A stretch of DNA of 64,000 bases from positions 17,573 to 81,572 of the forward strand of contig NZOF01000035.1 in NCBI GenBank assembly GCA_002695185.1, in the 5' to 3' direction. The stretch is from Erythrobacter sp. (lineage in GTDB: Bacteria > Pseudomonadota > Alphaproteobacteria > Sphingomonadales > Sphingomonadaceae). The notes under the pieces are model-generated. The model was not told where the DNA came from. It worked only from the letters and a program-made list of their open reading frames with translations, and did no database searches. A program made the position numbers and the translations under genes. Below, one piece after another: positions 1 to 8,359 of the stretch (position 1 is its first letter; each line of letters opens with the position of its first letter).

Positions 1-373
1 AGCAACAACTTGCCAATTGCATCGCTCCACATCACTCAGGTGGACGGAAGTTGCGCTATCCTTGTGCTTTGAGCAACGCACTTGCAGCATTTGCGGCCAA
101 TATGCCTGCTGGTGTGACAAGGTTGCAACATTGCTGAGTGGGGAGCGCATGGGAAGGTCGGCGCCCGATGCGATACGCACTGCTCGAAAATCAAATCTTT
201 GCGAGGCCCGATTGTTTAACGAGACGGGTCATGCCGCGAGGTGCCCAATATTGGCTTCACTTCTTATCCTACGCGTGTCGCAGCCGTGGATTAATAGCCG
301 AGCCAGCAAATCGAATCGACACTCAACCTTCGGCCACCATGGACAGGATATTTCTGCAAGCTAACTTGAATGA
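1..373. other. Intergenic region or end of an unseen gene; no gene recognised
   Basis: I see no convincing coding sequence here. Two short overlapping plus-strand frames exist, but their translations are rich in Arg, Ser and Cys and resemble no family, as expected for chance frames. An in-frame TGA at 371-373 lies directly before the ATG of the sulfotransferase gene, so that gene cannot extend into this stretch. No tRNA-like cloverleaf or terminator hairpin was recognised. Confidence 0.5.
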
Positions 374-1828
374 ATGGTATCCAATCGGTCATTGATCTTC
401 GACGCTTTATTCGCGCTGGAAAGAGGAGAGCGCTCTCACGCCGCTGATCTGTTGCAGCAGGAGTTGAACTCCGGGCCCGGCGGCACCGGACGCTGGGGCA
501 ATATCGCCAAACTTGCGGAAAAGATCGGCGAACTCGACTTGGCGATCGATGCCTCACGCCGTGTCGCTCTGTCCGAACCGATCACCTTGGGTGGTCTTTT
601 GAAGCACTGCGGGCTTCTGGCCCAGATGGGGAGATCCGAAGAGGCTCTGGGCTACCTTGATCGTCTCCCCGCGAATGCAAAAAATCACCCTGCAAGCCTC
701 CACTTTCGCAGCACAATCGCCAGCGAGGAAGGCGATTTCGAGAAGGCAGAAGCGCTTTTACGCGACGCTTTGAAGATTGAGCCAAGCGAACCACAGGCAT
801 GGTTCGGCTTGGCGATGGCCAAGACATTCGCAGCTGGAGATCCCGATTTCGAAGCTTTGGCCTCGGTCGAAGATCACATTGGTTCTTACGACCCACTGAC
901 CCAGTCGCGATATCATTACGCCATGGGCAAGGCGCTGGTAGACATGGACGATATCGAGCAGGCCTTCGTCTACTACGATCGGGGTGCGCGAATAAGAAGG
1001 CAGGCGGAGCCTTACGATTACCAGCTGGAAGCCGAACAAGCTCGGCGCCTCACGGAGGGCTTTTCCAAGAAGAGCCTGGAAGCTTTGAAGCCGTCCCAAT
1101 TCAAGGGTCAGCGCGCGCTCTTCGTTCACGGGCTTCCGCGCTCGGGTACGACCTTGGTAGAATCCATCTTGGCAAGCCATAGTGAGGTCGGCGACGGTGC
1201 CGAGATAAACCTCTTTCACCCGGCCACCATTCCTACATTTGACCGGACATTCGATGGGGCTTTGCAATATCAGACACAGACCACGGGACCCGATCCTTTC
1301 GGCGCGCTCGCTGCCGATTATCACCGGATGCTCGATATGCGGTTCCGTCAGCCCGGTCTCGTAGTCGACAAGACGCTCAATCAATCGATGGTGATGGGCC
1401 TGGCGCTACATTCGATGCCTGAAGCAAGGGTAGTATGGCTGCGCCGTAATCCGGAAGACGTCGCATTATCATCGTATCGCGCTTTCTTCACGTCTTCTGT
1501 CCCGTGGAGTTGGTCCATGGAAGATATCGCCCGCCACATGAAAATAGAAGACGCGCTTCACGATCATTGGACACACGTTTTTCCGGACCGGATTTTGACC
1601 GTTACTTATGAGGATCTGGTTCGTGTTCCCGAAGAGAGGATCGCCGCGATAGTGAACCATTTCGGTCTGCAGGATGAACCGCAAACGCGTGAATTCCACA
1701 TGAGCAAGCGGAAAATCCGTACTGCTAGTGTGAAACAGGTCCGTGCACCGATCTCGTCGGAGGCGATCGGAAAAGCTGCGCGCTTTAGCGATCAGCTCGC
1801 ACCTTTTCGAGAGGCTTACTTCACTTGA
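374..1828 (+). CDS. TPR-repeat sulfotransferase family protein
   Basis: This 484-residue protein has an N-terminal half (about residues 15-235) of alpha-helical TPR-like repeats, for example around 115-150 (EKAEALLRDALKIEPSEPQA). A C-terminal sulfotransferase domain starts near residue 245. The 5'-phosphosulfate loop for PAPS binding is visible as GLPRSGTT at 253-260, and a 3'-phosphate-binding segment (RRNPEDVALSSYRAFF) follows about 100 residues later. Family members transfer sulfate from PAPS to an acceptor, but the acceptor cannot be told from sequence. The ATG at 374 is the earliest possible because a TGA precedes it directly; the Shine-Dalgarno is poor, so the start is less certain than the function. 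It converges with the TonB-dependent receptor gene. Confidence 0.85.
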   Translation: MVSNRSLIFDALFALERGERSHAADLLQQELNSGPGGTGRWGNIAKLAEKIGELDLAIDASRRVALSEPITLGGLLKHCGLLAQMGRSEEALGYLDRLPANAKNHPASLHFRSTIASEEGDFEKAEALLRDALKIEPSEPQAWFGLAMAKTFAAGDPDFEALASVEDHIGSYDPLTQSRYHYAMGKALVDMDDIEQAFVYYDRGARIRRQAEPYDYQLEAEQARRLTEGFSKKSLEALKPSQFKGQRALFVHGLPRSGTTLVESILASHSEVGDGAEINLFHPATIPTFDRTFDGALQYQTQTTGPDPFGALAADYHRMLDMRFRQPGLVVDKTLNQSMVMGLALHSMPEARVVWLRRNPEDVALSSYRAFFTSSVPWSWSMEDIARHMKIEDALHDHWTHVFPDRILTVTYEDLVRVPEERIAAIVNHFGLQDEPQTREFHMSKRKIRTASVKQVRAPISSEAIGKAARFSDQLAPFREAYFT

Positions 1829-1913
1829 AGTAGTTGGTCGAAACCAAAACTGGGATTTCGTGCATTCTTGCGTTGGTGCGATCGCCGTCCTTCGAGCTTC
1901 ACCAGGCAAAAGA

Positions 1914-1937
1914 AAAGGCGGGCCGAAGCCCGCCTTT
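1914..1937. terminator. Bidirectional rho-independent terminator
   Basis: A perfect 10-bp stem (AAAGGCGGGC, 1914-1923, pairing with 1928-1937) encloses a CGAA loop and lies between two convergent genes. The plus strand continues into a T-rich run (TTTCCATTTTTC). The minus strand also leaves the stem with TTTTCTTTT. It can therefore end both the sulfotransferase and the receptor transcripts. Confidence 0.85.
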
Positions 1938-1961
1938 CCATTTTTCAGAGATCGACAACTC

Positions 1962-4900
1962 TTAGAAAGTGATGTCGACGCCGAGGCGCACTGAGCGTGG
2001 CGACTGTGTGCGGGTAGCAATCCCGTAGTTGGGGTTGGTGAAGTAACCCGTAACCACATCATTCGCATCGGTGATCGGCGCATCGAGTTCGCCGATTTCG
2101 TTACGCTCGGTAACCGCTTGCGAGTTGAACAGGTTGAACACGTCGGCCCGGAGGGTGACGGTCTGACCGGAATTCAGCTCGATGTTGTAGGCACCCTTGA
2201 TGTTGAAGGTTGCCAGCCAATCGGTTTCCTGAGCCGTACCACGGACCGACGGTTCACCACCGCAGAAGCGCGACGCCGCACCATAGGCGTTACCGAATGC
2301 GGTGTACGGTTCGTCCGGCGTGTTGAAGTTTCCACGCGGGTCGAAACCGAAGCAGCTCAGCGGACGAGGCGATTCAACGATCACGTTCGCACCCATGGTG
2401 AAACGATCATCGAATGCTACCGCACCGCGAAGCTTGATGCGATGACGGCGGTCGTTCGGGAGACGGCCAAATGCATTGTCCGTGAAGCCCGGCTGGTCGA
2501 AGTCCTGCGTCAGGCCGGCATCGTCCTGACCGAAATCGGACTGAACGAAACCTTCCGAGTTACCGCGGGTTTTCGACCAGGTGTAGCTACCACCGAAGGA
2601 GTAGTTGCCGTCCCAGGGGCGATCGAACTTGAATTCGACGGCGTCGAATTTACGCTCGGCCTTGGGATAGCCAAGATCTTCTGCGGTAAGCGTAACGACC
2701 TGACCGTCCAGGTCCGGATTGCCGGCTGCGTCCAAGGACACGATGGCATCTTCACCCGGGTTCAGGATGACGTACTGATGGAAGCCCGTAAAGGTCGAAG
2801 AACAACCAGCAATACCCTGTTCGTCGCAATATGCGAGGACAGCAGCATCGATCGCGACGTCTTCGGCATTGGCCAGCAGACGACGGCGGGTGTAGCTCAG
2901 GCCGAGGCGAATTTCCCCGACGAGGTGCTCATACCCAATGATCCACTCTTCCTGTTTGGTAGCCTTGAGATTCTGCGAAATCAGATTGTCCGCCGAAGCG
3001 ATGGAACCGTCACCGGTAACGTTACAGAACTGGCCAGATGAGTCAGGCGTCAGGCTGATCGGGCAGCTTGCCTGATAGCTGGGATTGTTCGTCACCTGAT
3101 CTCCGAGGATCGGCAGGCCATTGGTGTCCAGTCCGTCAACTTCGTAGCGTTCACGAATGTAGAATTCGGCCCCCGTGGTGCGGAACGCAGTGTTGCTGGC
3201 GAACGGCAGGTTATAGGTGCCATAAGAACCGAACACGCGTCCGTCACGGCTCACGTCATAAGTGAAACCAATACGCGGCTGATAGTTTTCGTCGAGATTC
3301 ACGATCTGCTGGCCATCGGGACGCATCACCTTGAAGTCGTCACGGCGCACGCCGATATTCAAGGTCAGGGCGTCGGTGATGTCCCACTGATCCTGAATGT
3401 AGAACGCACGATTGGTCGCATCGAATGAACCGCCTGAATTGAAGTAGTTAACTTCGACTACTGGGGGGCCGCCATCGACAGCCGGAGCACGCAAAAGCAG
3501 CGCCGCACCGGCACCACCAGCGCCCGCATCATAGGCTTCTTGCGAAAGAATACCGGCGTTCAGCAGAGCATCGGCACCTGTACGAACCGATGACTTTGTG
3601 AGGTTGTTGTCTTCTTGGTCGTAGCCGATCCGGATGTGGTGCTGGCCTAGCAGCGAGACAAAGAAATCCGCGTCTACGCGATAAAATTCACGTTCGTTTG
3701 TATGCGGAAAAGTTTGACTAAGAGTCCGCTGACCGTTGTAGAATGCAAGGTTGTTGGCGCCGAAGTATTCACCGCCCGACTGATTGCGGTAATAAGGCGC
3801 ACCCGCTGCGCCTGCAACACCGACGTTATCGAAGCTTTCTTCGTACTTACCGTAAGCGGCTGAAAGAGTGAACCAGTCCGTGAAAGTCCCGGTATAACGA
3901 CCGACATAGTTCAGGCCGCCGGCATTGATATCGGTGACCGAATTGGCAAGGCCGACAGCGGGTTGACCATTTTCTTGGACTACGAAACCGACATCGGAAC
4001 GGCGTGTTGTGCGCGACGTATCGAAGATCGTGAATTCGAGATGCTGGCTGTCGACCGGATAGAAGTCGACCTTCGCACCCCAGAACGGATCGGTGCTGAT
4101 GCGGTCGAACGCGGTTTCACCGGTAGCGTCGACCACACGGCTGGTATCACGCCGCATTTCGACCAGGCCGTAGGCGAACAGGCGGTCGGGGATGATCGCA
4201 CCACCAGCTTCCAGGACTGCCGAGAGATTGTCGACTTCGTCGAACCGGCGAGCGGTATCGTTGAAGCAGACTTCTTCGGAAGTGGGGTCGGAGGCATCGA
4301 CGCGCTGACAGGTTACGAGATCGTCCTGCTTGGAACGCAGGAAGTCCGGCGACCAGTTGAGGTGCATCGCTGCGAAGAAATCGTTCGTACCCGATTTCGT
4401 CGTCGTGTTGATGATACCACCGGTGGCACGACCGAACTCGGCCGGATAGCCGCCCGACTTCACTTCTACAGTCTTGTAGAAGTCGAACGGTACGTCGGCG
4501 CCGCCGAGATAGTTGTCGAAGTTGGTGACGTTGAGACCGTTCACGTAATATGCGTTTTCGGCCACCGAAGCGCCGCTGATCGAGGCAAGGTTGCCGAACG
4601 CGCTGTCGCCCTGGCTGGTGCTCGGGGCGAGCAGGATGACCGAGGTCAAGTCGCGCGCGACCGGGACGTTCTTCGTCAGTTCTTCAACGTCGACGGTAAG
4701 ACCCTGGGTGTTGCCTTCGAAATCGCGGACGATGGTGGCGCCCGTGACGACGATGACATCAGTGGTCGAAGCAGCGATGTCGAGCGAAACCGCCTGACCT
4801 GCAAGCACGGTGACGTCATCTGCGCGATAATCCGCGACGCCAGCGCCGGTTACGGCCACGTTATAAGAGCCGGTCGGCAAGCTGTTGAAACGGAACGAGC

Positions 4901-5144
4901 CGTTCGAGCCCGTCGTCGCGGTGCGCGTGAAGCCCTGCGCGTTCGAAGTGATGGTTACGGTCGCTCCCGAAACTGGGCTCCCGCTTTCATCGGTTACAGT
5001 ACCGCTGACTGCACCTGCGGTGTAGTCTTGAGCGGCAACCGGAGCGGCCAAGCCAGCGGCGGCTGCGGTTCCCCCCACAATAGCCAGCGCTTTGAGCGCA
5101 GAGCTGGAAGCGAGCAGTCGCTTATATAAGCTCATGTTCGTCAT
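1962..5144 (-). CDS. TonB-dependent receptor, Oar-like, with N-terminal carboxypeptidase-regulatory-like domain
   Basis: This 1060-residue outer-membrane protein starts with a signal peptide (about residues 1-39, ending in APVAAQ). A carboxypeptidase-regulatory-like beta-sandwich (about 44-105, GAVSGTVTDESGSPVSGATV) is next, followed by a plug domain (about 135-260, with PAEFGRATGGIINTTTKSG) and a long beta-barrel. The final residue is Phe (LGVDITF), typical of outer-membrane barrels. This layout is that of Oar-type receptors; the substrate is unknown and no transport or enzyme partner is adjacent. I chose the ATG at 5144 because AGAGGGA lies about 10 bases upstream and the signal peptide starts there; a longer in-frame extension exists to 5282 but lacks support. 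An inverted repeat lies upstream at 5259-5303. Confidence 0.93.
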   Translation of the reverse strand: MTNMSLYKRLLASSSALKALAIVGGTAAAAGLAAPVAAQDYTAGAVSGTVTDESGSPVSGATVTITSNAQGFTRTATTGSNGSFRFNSLPTGSYNVAVTGAGVADYRADDVTVLAGQAVSLDIAASTTDVIVVTGATIVRDFEGNTQGLTVDVEELTKNVPVARDLTSVILLAPSTSQGDSAFGNLASISGASVAENAYYVNGLNVTNFDNYLGGADVPFDFYKTVEVKSGGYPAEFGRATGGIINTTTKSGTNDFFAAMHLNWSPDFLRSKQDDLVTCQRVDASDPTSEEVCFNDTARRFDEVDNLSAVLEAGGAIIPDRLFAYGLVEMRRDTSRVVDATGETAFDRISTDPFWGAKVDFYPVDSQHLEFTIFDTSRTTRRSDVGFVVQENGQPAVGLANSVTDINAGGLNYVGRYTGTFTDWFTLSAAYGKYEESFDNVGVAGAAGAPYYRNQSGGEYFGANNLAFYNGQRTLSQTFPHTNEREFYRVDADFFVSLLGQHHIRIGYDQEDNNLTKSSVRTGADALLNAGILSQEAYDAGAGGAGAALLLRAPAVDGGPPVVEVNYFNSGGSFDATNRAFYIQDQWDITDALTLNIGVRRDDFKVMRPDGQQIVNLDENYQPRIGFTYDVSRDGRVFGSYGTYNLPFASNTAFRTTGAEFYIRERYEVDGLDTNGLPILGDQVTNNPSYQASCPISLTPDSSGQFCNVTGDGSIASADNLISQNLKATKQEEWIIGYEHLVGEIRLGLSYTRRRLLANAEDVAIDAAVLAYCDEQGIAGCSSTFTGFHQYVILNPGEDAIVSLDAAGNPDLDGQVVTLTAEDLGYPKAERKFDAVEFKFDRPWDGNYSFGGSYTWSKTRGNSEGFVQSDFGQDDAGLTQDFDQPGFTDNAFGRLPNDRRHRIKLRGAVAFDDRFTMGANVIVESPRPLSCFGFDPRGNFNTPDEPYTAFGNAYGAASRFCGGEPSVRGTAQETDWLATFNIKGAYNIELNSGQTVTLRADVFNLFNSQAVTERNEIGELDAPITDANDVVTGYFTNPNYGIATRTQSPRSVRLGVDITF

Positions 5145-5543
5145 TATTGCGTTTTTCCCTCTATTAAACGCCTGAACGATCCAACGTCGTTCAGGCAATT
5201 CCCTCCAAAATTCCCCACGCAATGCGTGTTTTCGCCATGGGTGGGGACGATGGAATGGGCGCATGCTTAATGACCACGGCAACCATTAAGCAAGGGAATG
5301 CGCAACGTTTATACGCTTATGTTACTTGTGTTGTAATTCGGTTACATCTGAGACCGGTGTATATGACACTAAATCCCGTGCGGGAATCTTCGGGTTCAAT
5401 GGAGTTAACCGATACTCGGACCCTGATCACTTATACAATAAATATTAGAATACTTTCATATAGGGGATTTCGCGTAATCCTTGATTCTCCAGCCATGGGG
5501 TCATAACCAAGTCTCAAATAGAAACGTATCTTTGGAGAGACAC
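5145..5543. other. Divergent intergenic region between receptor and thiolase genes
   Basis: This 399-base gap separates two divergently transcribed genes and must hold both promoters. It becomes AT-rich from about 5290 to 5520, unlike the GC-rich coding DNA around it. It contains the inverted repeat listed separately. A plus-strand frame through it (from 5222) has no recognisable similarity, and I do not call it a gene. Confidence 0.6.
5259..5303. repeat. Two-part inverted repeat upstream of the TonB-dependent receptor
   Basis: An inner perfect 8-bp inverted repeat GCTTAATG/CATTAAGC (5265-5272 with 5284-5291) is framed by a second pair GCGCAT/ATGCGC (5259-5264 with 5298-5303). It sits about 115-160 bases upstream of the receptor start. 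It may be an operator for a dimeric regulator or an RNA hairpin in the leader; sequence alone does not decide. Confidence 0.5.
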
Positions 5544-6716
5544 ATGCCTGAAGCCTATATCGTCGAAGCCGTGCGGACTGCGGGCGGGCGCCGGGGAGGG
5601 CGGCTTGCGGGCGTGCATCCCGTGGACCTTGCGGCGCGTTCGCTCGATGCGGTGATGCAGCGGTCGGGGCTCGAGGCGAAGGTGGTCGACGATGTCGTGA
5701 TGGGCTGTGTCAGCCAAGGCGGCGAACAGGCGATGCAGGTGGGGCGTAATGCCGTCCTCGCGGCGAAGTATCTGGGCGAGGGCGTGCCCGCCGTCACCAT
5801 CGACCGGCAGTGCGGATCATCGCAGCAGGCCATCCAGTTCGCCGCGCAGGCGGTGATGAGCGGCACGCAGGATGTCGTGATCGCCAGCGGCGTGGAAAGC
5901 ATGAGCCGCGTTCCTATGGGATCGACTGCTATGCTGCATATGAAAGAGGGGTTGGGGCACTACAAATCGCCCGGGCTGGAAGAGAAATATCCCGGCATCC
6001 AGTGGTCCCAGTTCACGGGCGCGGAAATGATCGTGAAGAAGCACGGCTTTACCAAGGATGACCTCGACCGTTTCGCGCTGGACAGCCACCGAAAGGCTGC
6101 CGAAGCCACAAAGTCCGGCGCGTTCGAGGCCGAGATCGTGCCGGTCGAGATCGACACCCCCGAAGGCACCGAAATGCATACGGTGGATGAAGGCATCCGG
6201 TTCGATGCGACGATGGAAAGCATTTCCGGCGTCAAACTGCTGAGCCCCGATGGCACGATCACCGCCGCCTCGAGCAGCCAGATCTGCGACGGATCGAGCG
6301 CGGTTCTCGTGGTCAGCGAACGGGCGCTGAAGGAATATGGCCTCACCCCCATCGCGCGCATCCACAATCTGACGGTCACTGCAGGCGATCCGGTCATCAT
6401 GCTGGAAGAGCCGCTTTTCGCGACCGATCGCGCGCTTGAACGGGCCGGCATGAAAATTTCCGATATCGATCTGTTCGAAGTGAACGAAGCCTTTGCGCCG
6501 GTCCCGCTAGCCTGGCTCAAGCACACGGGCGCGGATCCGGACAAGCTCAACGTCAATGGCGGCGCGATTGCGCTGGGCCATCCGCTCGGCGCATCGGGGA
6601 CCAAGCTGATGGCCACGCTGGTTCATGCCCTGAAGGCCCGCGGCAAGAAATACGGCCTGCAGACGATGTGCGAAGGCGGCGGTGTCGCCAATGTCACCAT
6701 CGTCGAAGCCTTGTGA
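5544..6716 (+). CDS. Acetyl-CoA C-acyltransferase (thiolase)
   Basis: A 390-residue thiolase, the usual length for the family, which splits 3-ketoacyl-CoA with CoA or condenses two acyl-CoAs. The nucleophilic cysteine is C90 in DRQCGSSQQAI. The catalytic His346 lies in GGAIALGHPLGASG and the second cysteine is C376 in CEGGGVANV. The ATG at 5544 follows GGAGAGA at proper spacing; a longer frame upstream lacks similarity. A short-chain dehydrogenase follows 150 bases downstream on the same strand, and an enoyl-CoA hydratase and MarR regulator lie 3-4 kb on. This suggests a beta-oxidation-type role, but whether it is degradative (FadA-like) or biosynthetic cannot be fixed from the sequence. Confidence 0.93.
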   Translation: MPEAYIVEAVRTAGGRRGGRLAGVHPVDLAARSLDAVMQRSGLEAKVVDDVVMGCVSQGGEQAMQVGRNAVLAAKYLGEGVPAVTIDRQCGSSQQAIQFAAQAVMSGTQDVVIASGVESMSRVPMGSTAMLHMKEGLGHYKSPGLEEKYPGIQWSQFTGAEMIVKKHGFTKDDLDRFALDSHRKAAEATKSGAFEAEIVPVEIDTPEGTEMHTVDEGIRFDATMESISGVKLLSPDGTITAASSSQICDGSSAVLVVSERALKEYGLTPIARIHNLTVTAGDPVIMLEEPLFATDRALERAGMKISDIDLFEVNEAFAPVPLAWLKHTGADPDKLNVNGGAIALGHPLGASGTKLMATLVHALKARGKKYGLQTMCEGGGVANVTIVEAL

Positions 6717-6866
6717 TCAGCGCCGGTCAAGCGCGAGTGGGCAGGGGTCCGGCGGTGCTGAATTTCACCCGCGCGGCCGTTCTGCAAATACAGGCGCATT
6801 GACCTTTCGCCCCCGGCACGCGACCGACCGGGGCACAGATACCAGTTTTCGATCCAGGAGAGAGTA

Positions 6867-7652
6867 ATGGAAGTAAGCAGCAACACACCCGCCATCGTCA
6901 CCGGCGGCGCATCGGGCCTCGGCGCGGCAACCGCGCGAGCCATCGCGGCCAAGGGTGCCAAGGTCGCCATCTTCGACATGAACGAAGACAAGGGCAACGC
7001 CATGGCCGAAGAACTCGGCGGCGTCTTCTGCAAGGTCAACGTCACCAGCGAGGAAGAGGTCGATGCCGGCTTCGCCAAGGCCCGCGAAGCGCACGGGCAG
7101 GAACGTATCCTGGTCAACTGCGCCGGTATCGGCAATGCGATCAAGACTGCCAGCCGCTCCAAGGAAGACGGCAGCATCAAGCATTTCCCGATCAGCGCCT
7201 TCGAATTCGTGGTGCAGGTAAACCTTATCGGTACCTTCCGCTGCATCGCCAAGTCGGCTGCGGGCATGATGACGCTCGATCCCATCACCGATGACGGCAA
7301 TCGCGGCGCGATCGTCAACACGGCTTCGGTCGCCGCGGAAGATGGCCAGATCGGCCAGGCAGCCTATTCGGCTTCGAAGGGCGGGGTTGTCGGCATGACC
7401 TTGCCGATTGCACGCGATCTCATGAATGAAGGCATTCGTGTGAACACGATCCTGCCCGGCATCTTCCAAACTCCGCTGCTGATGGGCCTGCCCGAAAAGG
7501 CGATCGAAGCGCTGAATGCCAGCGTGCCGTTCCCGAAACGCCTCGGCAATCCGGAAGAATATGCCAAGCTTGCCATGACCATGATCGAATGCGGCTATTT
7601 CAACGGCGAGGATGTCCGCCTCGATGGTGCGATCCGGATGCCGCCGCGCTAA
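6867..7652 (+). CDS. Short-chain dehydrogenase, 3-hydroxyacyl-CoA dehydrogenase type-2-like
   Basis: A 261-residue short-chain dehydrogenase/reductase. The nucleotide-binding motif TGGASGLGAATARAIA lies at about 11-26, the NCAG-type motif at about 89, and the catalytic YSASKGG at about 164-170. The overall pattern, with an insert between the strands and the C-terminal FPKRLGNPEEYAKLA segment, resembles type-2 3-hydroxyacyl-CoA dehydrogenases (HSD17B10 group), which oxidise 3-hydroxyacyl-CoA with NAD. It follows a thiolase, which would use its product. The ATG is preceded by AGGAGAGAGT. A strong terminator follows at 7673-7710, suggesting a thiolase-dehydrogenase transcription unit. Confidence 0.85.
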   Translation: MEVSSNTPAIVTGGASGLGAATARAIAAKGAKVAIFDMNEDKGNAMAEELGGVFCKVNVTSEEEVDAGFAKAREAHGQERILVNCAGIGNAIKTASRSKEDGSIKHFPISAFEFVVQVNLIGTFRCIAKSAAGMMTLDPITDDGNRGAIVNTASVAAEDGQIGQAAYSASKGGVVGMTLPIARDLMNEGIRVNTILPGIFQTPLLMGLPEKAIEALNASVPFPKRLGNPEEYAKLAMTMIECGYFNGEDVRLDGAIRMPPR

Positions 7653-7672
7653 GTCAGCGTACCGGAGAAAGA

Positions 7673-7710
7673 AAAACGCCGCCCGTTCAAGTGCGAACGG
7701 GCGGCGTTTT
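7673..7710. terminator. Rho-independent terminator, probably bidirectional
   Basis: A perfect 16-bp stem (7673-7688 with 7695-7710, core CGCCGCCCGTTC) and a 6-base loop, with four T at the end of the stem on either strand. It lies between the convergent short-chain dehydrogenase and NAD(P)-binding protein genes. Confidence 0.9.
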
Positions 7711-7731
7711 CTAGTTTGGGGGCAGCTTGGC

Positions 7732-8331
7732 TCAGTAAGCCGTTTCCATCAGCTTGATGGCCCCGGTCCATTCGTCCTGCTCCGCCGCATCGGCGAGAAG
7801 GACTGCCACATCGCCGCGGGCTGCCTTGCCCTTGGGATCGACATCGCCGCCAAGGCGGACCGAACCGGTGGGGCCATCGTCCGTCAGCGAAACCGGCCGC
7901 AGGATGGCATAATCGAGATTGCTGCTTTTCAGCCGCTCGTCCGCCGCATGCTTGGCTTCCAAATAATGCGCCAGTTCGCTTTCGGGGTCGGGATCATCCG
8001 CCCCCACCGAACTGAGCATGACGAACCGGCGGACGTCGCTTTTCTCGGCAATGTCGATCAGCCTGATCGCACCGTCGCGGTCAACCTTGTCGGTCATTTC
8101 GGCGCTGGTATCACCGCCCGACCCGGCAGCAAAGATGACGACTTCGCACCCATCGGTGACATCGTCCTGCAGGTCGGTCAGATCGCCCAGCCGCTGCTCC
8201 GCATTGTCGGGCAGCTTGGCGGTATCTGATGATTCCCGGACCAGCGCGATTGGTTGGTGGCCGCGCTGTGCCAGTTCTTTGACCAGGCGAGTGCCTGTGT
8301 TGCCGGTTGCCCCGGCTACGAGGATTTTCAT
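7732..8331 (-). CDS. NAD(P)-binding protein, atypical short-chain dehydrogenase (NmrA/SDR_a5-like)
   Basis: A 199-residue protein with an N-terminal Rossmann glycine motif (VAGATGNTGTRLVKEL, about residues 5-20). It lacks the YxxxK catalytic pair of classical short-chain dehydrogenases, matching the NmrA-like group that binds NAD(P)H for sensing or for quinone or nucleotide-sugar chemistry. The substrate is unknown. The ATG follows GGAGAGAAATC. The aldehyde dehydrogenase gene upstream on the same strand ends 28 bases before it, so the two are probably cotranscribed. Confidence 0.8.
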   Translation of the reverse strand: MKILVAGATGNTGTRLVKELAQRGHQPIALVRESSDTAKLPDNAEQRLGDLTDLQDDVTDGCEVVIFAAGSGGDTSAEMTDKVDRDGAIRLIDIAEKSDVRRFVMLSSVGADDPDPESELAHYLEAKHAADERLKSSNLDYAILRPVSLTDDGPTGSVRLGGDVDPKGKAARGDVAVLLADAAEQDEWTGAIKLMETAY

Positions 8332-8359
8332 GATTTCTCTCCAGCGAGATTGATTGGGA

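Noticed and set aside
17..395. Two short plus-strand frames at the left edge
   Set aside because: Composition is unlike the neighbouring proteins and no motif or ribosome-binding site supports them.
3963..5129. A 388-residue plus-strand open frame
   Set aside because: It lies antisense to the TonB-dependent receptor, has no family motif and reflects codon bias of the real gene.
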